Origin: Frigididesulfovibrio sp031551885
GTDB taxonomy: Bacteria > Desulfobacterota > Desulfovibrionia > Desulfovibrionales > Desulfovibrionaceae
Direction: 5' to 3'
DNA: 64,000 nucleotides
Assembly (NCBI GenBank): GCA_031551885.1
Contig: JAVBMX010000024.1
Coordinates: forward strand, 1 to 64,000
Shown here: positions 17,555 through 25,872 of the stretch, piece after piece
Layout of the letters: each line of letters opens with the position of its first letter
Position numbering within the stretch: the first letter of the stretch is position 1
Made by a program: the position numbers and the translations under genes
The notes under the pieces: model-generated
Told to the model about the DNA's origin: nothing
Database searches by the model: none
The model's input: only the letters and a program-made list of their open reading frames with translations

Positions 17555-17728
17555 GTTCAGCCCTCATTAAAACGCCGGCCGCGAAAAGCCGAGTTTTTTC
17601 GGCCAACAAGGAGTGAGGATAAAATTGGACGAAGCTGTATCGACATACCGCGAGGTCAATTTTTTCCTTGCGACGCTGCAGGACGGAAAAAGGCGGTTTT
17701 GCAGCAGGCGGATTAACGAGGGCTGAAC
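17555..17728. repeat. 174-bp near-palindromic element (MITE-like)
   Basis: The left end GTTCAGCCCTCATTAA and the right end TTAACGAGGGCTGAAC are inverted copies with one mismatch, and the similarity continues inward for about 40 bases (CGCC, GC, AAAA blocks). The centre (17600-17690) is unique and has no gene. Size, terminal inverted repeats and lack of coding capacity fit a miniature transposable element or a large hairpin. Confidence 0.6.
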
Positions 17729-17836
17729 CCAGACGGTGTCGAGCGGCGTTCCGGAAAACTTGGGAGCGGACGGGTACCCGAACCGATGCTTTTTGCCGCA
17801 TCCGAACGCCTCACTCCGGCATACGCGGTACGTGCG

Positions 17837-17886
17837 GAAAAAAGAAAACGCCCGCGCCTTCGGCGTACAACCGAGTGCGCGGGCGC
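17837..17886 (-). terminator. Rho-independent terminator (minus strand)
   Basis: On the minus strand CGCCCGCGC (17885-17877) pairs with GCGCGGGCG (17857-17849), followed by TTTTCTTTTTT. It lies 50 bases beyond the stop of the minus-strand gene ending at 17937. Confidence 0.8.
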
Positions 17887-17936
17887 ATATTTGTCGAGCG
17901 GACGCCGCAGCGCGGCCGAAGCGGTGCGAAAGCCCA

Positions 17937-18320
17937 TCAGCCCAAGGTAATCAGCAGCGGCACGGAGTGCAGGGCATTGGAGATTTCTTTGGTGGAGCCG
18001 AGTTTCCAGGTCGTTTTGGCCGGGTCCGCGCCGATGGCGAGACCGATCTTTTCCACCAGCCCCTTCACGTTGATCACCGGATGCCGGGCAAAAACCTGGG
18101 GCAGACCGTAGGTCAAGTTGCAGACCAGGCATTTCCCCGGCCGTTGGCGCAGATCGAAGGCGAACTCCAGGCTGTTCTTGCCCGCCTGGACGAAGCGAAG
18201 GGCGATATCGTACGCGCCTTCCTCGGCATCGCCGAACAGGGCGTCGAAGAAGATGTCGGAGCGCTCGGAGGGGAACGCCTCTCGAGTCCATTCCTGGGTA
18301 AAAACGGTTTCGGCGTTCAT
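17937..18320 (-). CDS. Conserved-looking hypothetical protein, 127 residues
   Basis: I do not recognise this family. The protein begins MNAETVFTQEWTREAF, is soluble and moderately acidic, and has a 'CLVCNLTYGLPQVFARHP' segment with a CxxC pair and a hydrophobic end. The frame is open up to 18494, but the start at 18320 is preceded by GAGGAG at the right distance and the upstream part is Arg/Gly rich like non-coding DNA. It stands alone, with its own terminator, between repeats and rsfS. Confidence 0.7.
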   Translation of the reverse strand: MNAETVFTQEWTREAFPSERSDIFFDALFGDAEEGAYDIALRFVQAGKNSLEFAFDLRQRPGKCLVCNLTYGLPQVFARHPVINVKGLVEKIGLAIGADPAKTTWKLGSTKEISNALHSVPLLITLG

Positions 18321-18515
18321 GGCCTTGCTCCTCAAACGTGTGCGTAAAAAGGAAAAATACCATTCGCGGTCTGGAATGTAAATCCCTCCGAAACGAGGCC
18401 TCGGGCGCCGGCCACGCCCGCGTAAACGACTCGCCGGCCGGCCGGGCGACAAAAATCCCTTCCGCCGCCCGGCAAAGTAATCATGCCCAATCACCTCGCC
18501 GCCCTGAAAACAGGT

Positions 18516-18544
18516 TTGCCTGCCGGCCGAGGATGCGCTATACT
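18516..18544 (+). promoter_or_regulatory. Predicted sigma-70 promoter for rsfS-gpmI
   Basis: TTGCCT (18516-18521) and TATACT (18539-18544) with a 17-base spacer, 42 bases ahead of the rsfS start. The same -35/-10 form occurs before gmhA. Confidence 0.65.
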
Positions 18545-18585
18545 ATGTAGTGGAACATGCACATAAACCCTATTGTAGAGGCACC

Positions 18586-18975
18586 ATGGCCGACGTCCGC
18601 GAACTCTCCCCCCGACCCGACACGGTCGCAAAAACTCTGGAAATAGCTGAACGCCTGCTGGAAAAAAAGGCGGATCGGCTCGTGGCCTTTGACCTGGACC
18701 GCCTGGGAACCCCCGTTGAAGCCGCGATCGTGGTGACGGCCGGTTCGGTGCGCCATGCCCAGGGCCTTGCCGACTACGTTTTGGATTACTGCAAGCAGAT
18801 GCGTTACGAATTTCTGCATATGGAAGGCTACACCGTGGGGCAGTGGATTCTCCTCGACCTCAACGATGTCGCCGTTCACGTCTTTCTACCCGAAAGCCGC
18901 GACCTCTACCGCCTTGACAACCTCTGGCCCACGGCCCCCATTCTTCGGGATACCCGTGAGGAAGGCGCGCGATGA
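18586..18975 (+). CDS. rsfS: Ribosome silencing factor RsfS (Iojap/YbeB)
   Basis: A 129-residue protein with the Iojap pattern: 'DRLVAFDLDRLGTPVEAAIVVTAGSVRHAQGLADYV' and 'EGYTVGQWILLDLNDVAVHVFLPESRDLYRLDNLW'. RsfS binds ribosomal protein uL14 and blocks joining of the subunits when nutrients are short. The start MADVREL is chosen over the upstream in-frame ATG (18550) because of family length and a GAGG site. It overlaps the start of gpmI by four bases (ATGA). Confidence 0.93.
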   Translation: MADVRELSPRPDTVAKTLEIAERLLEKKADRLVAFDLDRLGTPVEAAIVVTAGSVRHAQGLADYVLDYCKQMRYEFLHMEGYTVGQWILLDLNDVAVHVFLPESRDLYRLDNLWPTAPILRDTREEGAR

Positions 18976-20498
18976 ACACCCCCACCCTTTTGCTCATTCT
19001 CGACGGCTGGGGCCAGGCCCCGGCCGGGCCGGGCAATGCCGTATCGCTGGCGAAGACCCCAAACATCGATGCCCTGCTCGCCCAGCCGGCCCAAACCCGG
19101 CTGGCCTGCTCCGGGCGTGAGGTGGGTCTGCCGGCCGGCTACATGGGCAATTCCGAGGTCGGGCACATGAACATCGGGGCCGGGCGCATCGTCTATCAAG
19201 ACATGACCCGCATCGACATCACCCTGGAAAACGGCACCTTCGCCTCCACTCCGGCCATCGCCGCCACCATCGCCGCCACCAAAGCCGCGGGCGGCACGCT
19301 GCACCTGTTGGGCCTGCTCTCCGACGGCGGCGTGCACAGCCACATCCACCATCTCTTCGCCCTGCTCGACGCGGCCAAAGCCGCCGGCCTGCCCACCGTG
19401 GTCCACACCTTTATGGACGGACGCGACACCGACCCGCATTCCGGCAAAGACTTCATGCGCGCCCTTGAAGAACGCGGCGGCCGCGTGGCCACGGTTGTGG
19501 GCCGTTACTACGCCATGGACCGCGACAAACGCTGGGACCGCACCCGCGAAGCCTGGGAAGCCCTGGTCCACGGCGCGGGCCAAACCGCGTCCTCGGGCTC
19601 GGCCGCCGTTGAAGCCGCCTATGCGACCGGCGAAACCGACGAATTCATCAAGCCCCGGATCGTCGTCGGGCCGGACGGCGTTTCCGTGAAGCGCATCAGC
19701 GACAACGACGGCGTGTTCCTCTTCAATTTTCGGGCCGACCGGGTTCGCCAGATCACCCGCTGCCTCTTTGACGACACCTTTGCCGAGTTCGATCGCTGCG
19801 CACGCCCCAAGCTCGCGGCCCTGGCCTCCATGACCGCCTACGAAGCGGATTTTCCGCTGCCGGCGGCCTTCACCCGGCAGGCCCTCGACAACGGTCTGGG
19901 AGCGGTGGTTTCCGGCCTGGGCATGGCCCAGTTGCGCATTGCCGAAACGGAAAAATACGCCCACGTGACTTACTTTTTCAACGGCGGAGTCGAAGCGCCC
20001 CTGCCTCTGGAAGACCGCAAGCTCGTGCCTTCCCCCCGCGACGTGGCCACCTATGACCTCAAGCCCCAGATGAGCGCCGCCGAAGTCACCGACTTTCTTG
20101 TGGAGGCCCTGCGCTCCCGGCGCTATCCCTTCATTGTCTGCAACCTCGCCAACATGGACATGGTCGGGCATTCCGGCATCATCCCGGCCGCCGTGGCCGC
20201 CGCCGAAGCCGTCGACGCCTGCGTGGGCCGCATCTGGGCCGCCGTTCAGGAAACCAACGGGCGCCTGATTATGACCGCCGACCACGGCAACGCCGAGGAA
20301 ATGCTCAGCCCCGAAGGCACGCCCCAAACAGCCCACAGCAAAAATCCCGTGGCCCTCGTCGTGGCCGGGGCCGGAGCCCCGACAGAGCCTCTGCGCCCAG
20401 GCGGCAAGTTGGCCGATATCGCGCCCACGATCTTGCATCTTTGGAATATTCCCCGTCCCACGGAAATGACCGGGCAAAACCTCTTGGAGAACGCATGA
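18972..20498 (+). CDS. gpmI: 2,3-bisphosphoglycerate-independent phosphoglycerate mutase
   Basis: A 508-residue glycolytic enzyme that interconverts 3- and 2-phosphoglycerate using two Mn ions. 'LLLILDGWG' carries the first metal Asp, 'GNSEVGHMNIGAGR' holds the phosphorylated Ser, 'FMDGRDTDPHSG' and 'GRYYAMDRDKRWDR' bind substrate, and 'NMDMVGHSG' with 'MTADHGNAEEM' supply the second metal set. Full family length. It is translationally coupled to rsfS upstream and to the small zinc-ribbon gene downstream, both through ATGA overlaps. Confidence 0.97.
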   Translation: MNTPTLLLILDGWGQAPAGPGNAVSLAKTPNIDALLAQPAQTRLACSGREVGLPAGYMGNSEVGHMNIGAGRIVYQDMTRIDITLENGTFASTPAIAATIAATKAAGGTLHLLGLLSDGGVHSHIHHLFALLDAAKAAGLPTVVHTFMDGRDTDPHSGKDFMRALEERGGRVATVVGRYYAMDRDKRWDRTREAWEALVHGAGQTASSGSAAVEAAYATGETDEFIKPRIVVGPDGVSVKRISDNDGVFLFNFRADRVRQITRCLFDDTFAEFDRCARPKLAALASMTAYEADFPLPAAFTRQALDNGLGAVVSGLGMAQLRIAETEKYAHVTYFFNGGVEAPLPLEDRKLVPSPRDVATYDLKPQMSAAEVTDFLVEALRSRRYPFIVCNLANMDMVGHSGIIPAAVAAAEAVDACVGRIWAAVQETNGRLIMTADHGNAEEMLSPEGTPQTAHSKNPVALVVAGAGAPTEPLRPGGKLADIAPTILHLWNIPRPTEMTGQNLLENA

Positions 20499-20734
20499 AC
20501 CGCAACCGTCCCCCCGAGCCGGTCAAACCCATGGGCATGGAGTTGGTGTTCTTTTACTCCTGCCCCTATTGCAACAGGGAACTCCCCCTGGCCGCCCCCA
20601 CCTCGCCGACCATGATGACCTGCGACGTTTGCCGGCAAAAATTCCCCATCGTTCCCGTGGATGCCTCCACCGTCCAGTTCATCAAGCTCATGCTCGCCGA
20701 CGGCCCCGCCGCCGTTGACCCCGATTTTTTATAG
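20495..20734 (+). CDS. Small zinc-ribbon-like protein
   Basis: A 79-residue protein beginning MNRNRPPEPVKPM, with its ATG overlapping the gpmI stop. 'FYSCPYCNRELPL' and 'MTCDVCRQKFPI' form a CxxC...CxxC pair spaced for a zinc ribbon. No function is known to me; the tight coupling suggests coexpression with gpmI. Confidence 0.75.
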   Translation: MNRNRPPEPVKPMGMELVFFYSCPYCNRELPLAAPTSPTMMTCDVCRQKFPIVPVDASTVQFIKLMLADGPAAVDPDFL

Positions 20735-20749
20735 AGAGAGAGAAAAATC

Positions 20750-20799
20750 GGGGGAAGGGGAAACCCTTTTTGTGGACAAAAGCGGTTTCCCCTTCCCCC
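20750..20799. terminator. Long hairpin, terminator-like on the minus strand
   Basis: GGGGGAAGGGGAAACC (20750-20765) pairs perfectly with GGTTTCCCCTTCCCCC (20784-20799). On the minus strand the stem is followed by GATTTTTC, so it could end transcription of the minus-strand regulator remnants as well as shield the end of the gpmI message. Confidence 0.65.
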
Positions 20800-21026
20800 G
20801 TACCCCCATCCCTTTCCCCAAAAAACTTTCATTTATCAATGATGACGGGTCGGCCCGGCATCGCGGCTGAGCCTTCGATGTGGGGCGGAGTTGTCGTTGG
20901 GGCAAAACGGGGCGGGAGTGCGTTTCTTTATACCGGAGCGCGTTCCGTCGATTCCCCACGTGTTGCCGGCAACGTGAACGGTTTGGGAATGCCTCGGCCG
21001 GACTCGCCGCACCGTGCCCTTTCCGC

Positions 21027-21326
21027 TCAATATCCCAGTTCCTTCAAGGCGGCGCCCAAAACCCGAAAGCGCTCGCCAAGACGCTCTCCCTCCTCACTCA
21101 AGGCTTGGTTGAACAGCTGGATGTCCTCGGCAATCATCGGGTTGTCGCGGCAAACCGCTATGGGTACCCTAGCTCCTTGCAGCTCGATGGCATCGACGGC
21201 CGGAGCGTTCGGGTCGTAAAGGCCGGGCATCCGGTAGGCTTCTTTGAAAGCGGCATTCCGCGTCAAACCGCTCGCTTCCCTCGCCGGTTTCAACGGGAAG
21301 GCACCACGCCCGCAAAAGCTCCGCAA
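21027..21326 (-). pseudogene. 3' fragment of an unidentified gene
   Basis: This frame gives a protein-like end from about 'GLTRNAAFKEAYRMPGLYD' through 'VPIAVCRDNPMIAEDIQLFNQALSEEG' to 'LGAALKELGY', but no convincing start: its 5' part overlaps the truncated AraC-type gene in another frame. I read it as the surviving C-terminal portion of a second gene joined to the regulator by a deletion near 21270-21310. The family is not recognised. Confidence 0.45.
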
Positions 21327-21783
21327 GCGTTAGCTCCAACCGCCGTTCCGCCCCGCATTGCTTCCGGCGAAACGCTTTCAGGGCCTCCCGCAATTCCGAG
21401 GCCGCGACCATATCCCGCACGACACGCTGCCGAGGCCGCAGGCTTCGGGCCGCGTCCGTCGCGCCTACCTGCTCCAGGCACCAGTCGGGATCAAGGTGAA
21501 GCATGTGATAGGAGCGCGGCTTCCCCTCCACAGGATTGCACCGGTGCGCCGCCTCCGGCTCGATAAGCACAATGTCGTTCTCGCCGGCCACGTGCCGAAC
21601 GTCGTTGCAGGTAAAGGCGGTCCGCCCCTTGAGGATCAACCCGACGGAGAAGGTGTGGTGGCTGTGCGGCGCATACGGATGCGTACTGTCGTGGGTGGTG
21701 CGTATCTCCCGAAGGGGGCCCGCGGCGGGAGCGACAAATTCCTGCCGTATGGCCCCTGCGCGCGTGTGTTCCTGTGATTCCAT
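21169..21783 (-). pseudogene. Truncated AraC-type regulator, sensor domain only
   Basis: Residues 1-165 are a typical AraC-type cupin ligand domain: 'HPYAPHSHHTFSVGLILKGRTAFTCN', 'AGENDIVLIEPEAAHRCNPVE', 'MLHLDPDWC', 'LAELLRAWCLPVE'. The two helix-turn-helix motifs that should follow are missing. After about residue 165 the frame becomes Arg-rich junk read across another gene's remnant. Without DNA-binding helices it cannot act as a normal activator. The start at 21783 is plausible but has no strong ribosome site. Confidence 0.6.
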
Positions 21784-21861
21784 GCGTGTCGCCGCCTCTT
21801 CGCTTGTTTGGCTTTCAGGATATTTCTCCAGGCTGCAATGTCAACCCTGTGGACTTCCGGC

Positions 21862-21890
21862 TTGACATCGCAGGCTCGGCGCCGTATCTT
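21862..21890 (+). promoter_or_regulatory. Promoter of the SRP RNA gene
   Basis: TTGACA (21862-21867) and TATCTT (21885-21890) with a 17-base spacer. The expected start, 7-14 bases on, falls directly before the SRP RNA. Confidence 0.75.
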
Positions 21891-21904
21891 CACTTTCCCA
21901 TTTG

Positions 21905-21988
21905 GAGAGCCGGGCGGCGGTTACGCCGCCAACCCCGCCAGGTCCGAGAGGAAGCAACGGTAACGGTTGTGCCGGGTGTCCGGCTCTC
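21905..21988 (+). ncRNA. ffs: Small signal recognition particle RNA (4.5S type)
   Basis: The diagnostic apical loop CCAGGTCCGAGAGGAAGCAA is present, followed by GGTAACGG and GTGCCGGG, which is the conserved helix 8 region that binds Ffh. The ends GAGAGCCGG and CCGGCTCTC pair perfectly and close the single long hairpin. At about 84 bases it is shorter than the E. coli 4.5S RNA (114) but of the expected small bacterial type. With Ffh it directs membrane proteins to the Sec translocon. Confidence 0.93.
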
Positions 21989-21990
21989 AG

Positions 21991-22021
21991 AAAGCGCAAA
22001 GCCACAAGCTTTGCGCTTTTT
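21991..22021 (+). terminator. Rho-independent terminator of the SRP RNA
   Basis: AAAGCGCAAAGC pairs perfectly with GCTTTGCGCTTT around CACAA and runs into TTTT. It starts two bases after the RNA. Confidence 0.9.
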
Positions 22022-22300
22022 CATTTGGACGGATTTCCGACGCAAACCCTGCCGGCCGCGATAAACCTTTTCGACCACAATACGCTTTTTCCGTCCCCCG
22101 GCTTTTACCGTACCATATCGGCCCAAGCAGCATCCCTCCTCTTCCGCTCTTGGGACATTTTTCAGTATTCCGGAGGAATGCGACGGTACGGCGCAGGGTT
22201 GCTTTTTCCACCAAACGCCAATAAGGCCCCTTAAAATTCTTTCCGCACGAGCTTCGCGGCAGATATCCTTCTGACTTCCGAGCGCACAGCCTTACCAGAT

Positions 22301-22358
22301 GGGGGGTGCAGGGGGATTCAATCCCCCTGCCGGGGTTCAAGGGGCGGGGCCCCTTACC
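22301..22358. repeat. Composite palindromic repeat, partial copy (R12)
   Basis: GCAGGGGGATTCAATCCCCCTGC followed by GGGGCGGGGCCCC, the inverted form of the left block of the repeat. It has no central hairpin. It lies about 125 bases upstream of rfbB; the rest of 22022-22483 holds no gene I can support. Confidence 0.75.
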
Positions 22359-22483
22359 GCCGCTGCTCCCCCCTCCCCGCAACCCGCTGAAGGCCACCCT
22401 GCTCATCCAATTGACCTCCGGCCCGAGCGGCGGGTATAAGGGACTGCAAAACGGCGGGTCGGCAGCCCGCTCCAAGGAGTCCC

Positions 22484-23503
22484 ATGCGTATACTCATGAC
22501 CGGCGGCTGCGGCTTTATCGGCGCGAACTTCGCGCACCTGATCGCCGCCGAGCGTCCCGACTGGACCGTCTGCAACGTGGACGTTCTGACTTACGCGGGC
22601 AACCCGGCCAATGTCACGGCTCCGGCGAAGGCCTTAGGCGGCCGTTACCGTTTTGAGCGGACCGACATTGCCGACGCCCCGGCCATGCGCCGGATTTTCG
22701 CGGACTTCCGCCCCGAGGCCGTGGTCAACTTCGCGGCCGAAAGCCACGTGGACCGCTCCATCGCCGACGCGGCCCCGTTCATCCATGCGAATATCTTCGG
22801 AACACAGGTGCTGCTGGATTTGGCGCGGGAGATGGCCATTCCCCGTTTCGTCCAGGTTTCGACCGATGAAGTTTACGGCAGCCTGGGGCCGGAAGGCTTG
22901 TTCACGGAAACCACCCCGCTCGCGCCCAACAGCCCGTATTCCGCCTCCAAGGCTTCGGCCGACCTGCTCTGCCGGGCCTGGTTCGAGACCTACGGCTTCC
23001 CCGTGATCGTGACCCGCTGCTCGAACAACTACGGGCCGTATCAGTTTCCGGAAAAACTCATTCCGCTCATGTACATGCGGGCCATGCGCGACGAGCCTCT
23101 GCCCGTCTACGGCGACGGGGCCAACGTGCGCGACTGGATTTTTGTCGAAGACCATTGCCGGGGCGTGCTCGCGGCCCTGGAGCGCGGCAGGCCCGGAGCG
23201 ATTTACAACTTCGGCGGCAATGCCGAAAAGCCGAACCTGGACGTGGTCCGCACCATTCTTTCGCTGTGCGGCAAGCCGGAAAGCCTGATCCGCTTCGTCG
23301 CGGACCGCCCCGGCCACGACCGACGCTACGCCATGGATTACTCCCTGGCCGGCCGGGAACTGGGCTTCGCGCCCTCGGTCACGTTCGAGGAAGGCATCCG
23401 GCGCACGCTCGCCTGGTATGCCGGGGCCGCCGACTGGCTGGAGGGCGTCACCTCCGGAGCCTACCGGACCTTCATGCGGGAACAGTACGGAGACAGACTA
23501 TGA
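22484..23503 (+). CDS. rfbB: dTDP-glucose 4,6-dehydratase
   Basis: A 339-residue extended short-chain dehydrogenase that makes dTDP-4-keto-6-deoxyglucose, the second step toward dTDP-L-rhamnose for surface polysaccharide. 'ILMTGGCGFIGANFAH' binds NAD, 'VNFAAESHVDRSI' and 'FVQVSTDEVYGSLG' carry the catalytic Thr-Asp-Glu, and 'YSASKASADLL' holds the Tyr-Lys pair. It overlaps rfbD by four bases (ATGA). A CAAGGAG site precedes the ATG. Confidence 0.95.
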   Translation: MRILMTGGCGFIGANFAHLIAAERPDWTVCNVDVLTYAGNPANVTAPAKALGGRYRFERTDIADAPAMRRIFADFRPEAVVNFAAESHVDRSIADAAPFIHANIFGTQVLLDLAREMAIPRFVQVSTDEVYGSLGPEGLFTETTPLAPNSPYSASKASADLLCRAWFETYGFPVIVTRCSNNYGPYQFPEKLIPLMYMRAMRDEPLPVYGDGANVRDWIFVEDHCRGVLAALERGRPGAIYNFGGNAEKPNLDVVRTILSLCGKPESLIRFVADRPGHDRRYAMDYSLAGRELGFAPSVTFEEGIRRTLAWYAGAADWLEGVTSGAYRTFMREQYGDRL

Positions 23504-24387
23504 ACGCCAAAGATCTGGTTCTGGGCGGCAGGCACGGGCTTCTGGGGCAGGCGATCTGCCACGCCTTGCGGGCGGCGGGCCGAACGCCGCTGGCCTTGGG
23601 CGGCGCGGATATCGATCTGACCGCTCCGGACGCCGGTGAACGGCTGGCCGCCTTGATCGAGCGGGAAAACCCGGAGCATGTTTACAACACCGTGGCCTAC
23701 ACCAACGTGGAGCGGGCCGAGGACGAGCCCGAAGCCGCCCGCCTGCTCAACCGCTCGGTGCCTGCCATACTGGGGCGCTTCGCTAAAGAACGGTCCTTCG
23801 GTTTGATTCATTTCAGCACGGACTTTGTGTTCGACGGCCGTAAAGATGCTCCCTACACCACGGAAGACGCGCCGAATCCCTTGAGCGTCTATGGCCTGAC
23901 CAAACGCGAAGGCGAAGAGGCCCTGCTCGCTTTGGGATTGCCGAACTGCCTGATTGTGCGCACGGCCTGGCTCTTCGGCCCCGGAAAGCGCAACTTCGTG
24001 CGGGCCATTCTGGACCGATGCGCCGAGCAAAAGAGCGTGAACGTGGTGCATGATCAATACGGCTCGCCCACCTACACCGCCGACCTGGCCCAATATACCC
24101 TGAAACTGGTGGAAGCCGGGGCCTGCGGCCTGTTCCACGTGGTCAACTCCGGCACGGCCAGTTGGTGTGAGCTGGCCTCCGAGGCCGTACGACTCGCCCA
24201 GGCCGCCTGCGTCGTGCATGCCGTGCCTTCGGAAGCCTACCCGCAAAAAGCGACCCGCCCGGCTTTTTCCGTTTTGGACACGGCCGACTTCACCCGGGTT
24301 ACGGGCATCACTCCCCGCCCGTGGATTCAGGCCCTGCAGGATTATCTGTTCCGCGAGGTCGACCTCAACGAGGATCAGGCCGGGTGA
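23500..24387 (+). CDS. rfbD: dTDP-4-dehydrorhamnose reductase
   Basis: A 295-residue reductase that completes dTDP-L-rhamnose. It shows 'LVLGGRHGLLGQAIC' (nucleotide binding), 'VYNTVAYTNVERAEDEP', 'IHFSTDFVFDGRKDAPY' and 'YGLTKREGEEA' (Tyr-x-x-x-Lys). The rmlA and rmlC genes for the other steps are not in the window. The start overlaps the rfbB stop and the stop shares a base with the lpxB start, so the three genes form one transcription unit. Confidence 0.92.
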   Translation: MNAKDLVLGGRHGLLGQAICHALRAAGRTPLALGGADIDLTAPDAGERLAALIERENPEHVYNTVAYTNVERAEDEPEAARLLNRSVPAILGRFAKERSFGLIHFSTDFVFDGRKDAPYTTEDAPNPLSVYGLTKREGEEALLALGLPNCLIVRTAWLFGPGKRNFVRAILDRCAEQKSVNVVHDQYGSPTYTADLAQYTLKLVEAGACGLFHVVNSGTASWCELASEAVRLAQAACVVHAVPSEAYPQKATRPAFSVLDTADFTRVTGITPRPWIQALQDYLFREVDLNEDQAG

Positions 24388-25547
24388 TGCCCGCAGCCCC
24401 CGCCTCGTTCGGCAATACCTCCGCTCCCATCTGGCTCAACGCCGGCGAGCTTTCCGGCGACATGCACGGGGCCATGCTGCTCGAAGCTTTGCGCCGCAAA
24501 GACCCTTCCCTTTCCTTCATCGGCATGGGCGGCGACCATTTGCGCACAGCCGGGCTGGAAGCCCTGTTTTCCACCGAGTCCCTCTCCGTCATGGGCATTA
24601 CCGAGGTGCTGGGCCACCTGCCCAAAATCTTCGCCCTGCTTTCGGACATCAAGCGGGAACTGGCCGCGCGCAGGCCGCGGGCGGTCATCGTCATCGACGC
24701 TCCGGATTTTCACTTCAAGGTAATCACGGCGGCCCGCGCCCTGGATATTCCGGTCTACTACCATATCAGCCCCAAGGTCTGGGCCTGGCGGCAGGGCCGG
24801 GCGGAGTTCATCCGCCGGCACGTGCGCCGGCTTATTTCCATCCTGCCGTTCGAGGTGGAATTTTACCGCCGCTTCGATATGGAAATCGACTACGTGGGCA
24901 ACCCGCTGGTCGATCTGGTCGATTACCCGTCGCTGTCGCGCATCGAGCCCGTACCGGGACGCGTCGGCCTGCTGCCCGGCAGCCGGACGCGGGAAATCAC
25001 CTCGCTCATGCCGGAATTCGGCGCGGCCGCGCGAATCGTCCGGCAGCGCCTGCCCCAAGTGACCTTTGTCTGCCCGCGGGCCCCGAACATCGCCGAGGAG
25101 CGGTTGCGCGCCCTTTGGCCCGAAGATGTGCCCATTGAGTTTCTGCCGCCGGACAACCGCTGGGCGGCCATGCGATCCTGCGAAATGCTTGTGGCCGCCT
25201 CCGGCACGGTTACCTTGGAAGCGGCCGTGGCCGGAACGCCCACGATCATCTGCTACAAGTTGTCTCCCGTCAGTTACATGGTGGGCAGAGCCTTGATCAA
25301 AGTGCCCTTTGCCGGCCTGCCCAACCTGATCGCCGGGCGCGAGATTTTCCCCGAGCTGCTGCAGGGGGCTTGCGACGCCGCGCCGTTGGCCGCGAAAATC
25401 CTTTCCTGGCTCGCGCCGGAATCCGGCGAGGCCGTGCTGCCGCGCATCCGCGCCGAATTGGACGAAGTACGGGCCGCCCTTGGACCGCCAGGCGCGGTGG
25501 ATCGCGCGGCCGACGTCATCCTGGGAGATCTGCGGGAACTCCGGTAA
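24387..25547 (+). CDS. lpxB: Lipid-A-disaccharide synthase
   Basis: A 386-residue GT-B glycosyltransferase that joins lipid X to UDP-2,3-diacylglucosamine in lipid A synthesis at the inner membrane. 'LNAGELSGDMHGAMLLEAL' is the characteristic opening, with 'FIGMGGDHLRTAG', 'VYYHISPKVWAWRQGR', 'LPGSRTREI' and 'VAASGTVTLEAAVAGTPTIICYKLSP' following as in LpxB. The ATG overlaps the rfbD stop (TGATG). Confidence 0.95.
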   Translation: MPAAPASFGNTSAPIWLNAGELSGDMHGAMLLEALRRKDPSLSFIGMGGDHLRTAGLEALFSTESLSVMGITEVLGHLPKIFALLSDIKRELAARRPRAVIVIDAPDFHFKVITAARALDIPVYYHISPKVWAWRQGRAEFIRRHVRRLISILPFEVEFYRRFDMEIDYVGNPLVDLVDYPSLSRIEPVPGRVGLLPGSRTREITSLMPEFGAAARIVRQRLPQVTFVCPRAPNIAEERLRALWPEDVPIEFLPPDNRWAAMRSCEMLVAASGTVTLEAAVAGTPTIICYKLSPVSYMVGRALIKVPFAGLPNLIAGREIFPELLQGACDAAPLAAKILSWLAPESGEAVLPRIRAELDEVRAALGPPGAVDRAADVILGDLRELR

Positions 25548-25872
25548 AGGTTCCGCCCAAAGCAGCGTCCACCACCTGCTTCGGCGAGGACATACATTGC
25601 ATGCGAGTATACTCGGCGAACGCTTGACGGCCGCCGACGCGTCTCATTGGCGTACGCCGCATGAGGCCGCCGTCCTCATCATGCCGATGATGCTAAATTC
25701 GAGCGTTTTCGCACTCTCCGGCCGCCTCCAAAAAATAAAACGATTACCTGATAAATTTTCCCGCCGCCCGTCAGGACCGGCACCCGTAAAGCCGCGCCGC
25801 AGGCCGCCTAAAACCCCTCTTGACAGAGTCTCGGGTTCCTCTTAGATCCCCAGCAAGTAGGACACTCTGCAA
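25548..25872. other. Intergenic region without a recognised gene
   Basis: No coding frame or repeat is convincing here. Near its end TTGACA (25820-25825) and TTAGAT (25842-25847), spaced 16 bases, may form the promoter of the next gene; the -10 is weak. Confidence 0.4.

Noticed and set aside
22021..22483. Possible tRNA or riboswitch upstream of rfbB
   Set aside because: No cloverleaf, T-loop or known riboswitch core could be found; the visible structure is the palindromic repeat R12.
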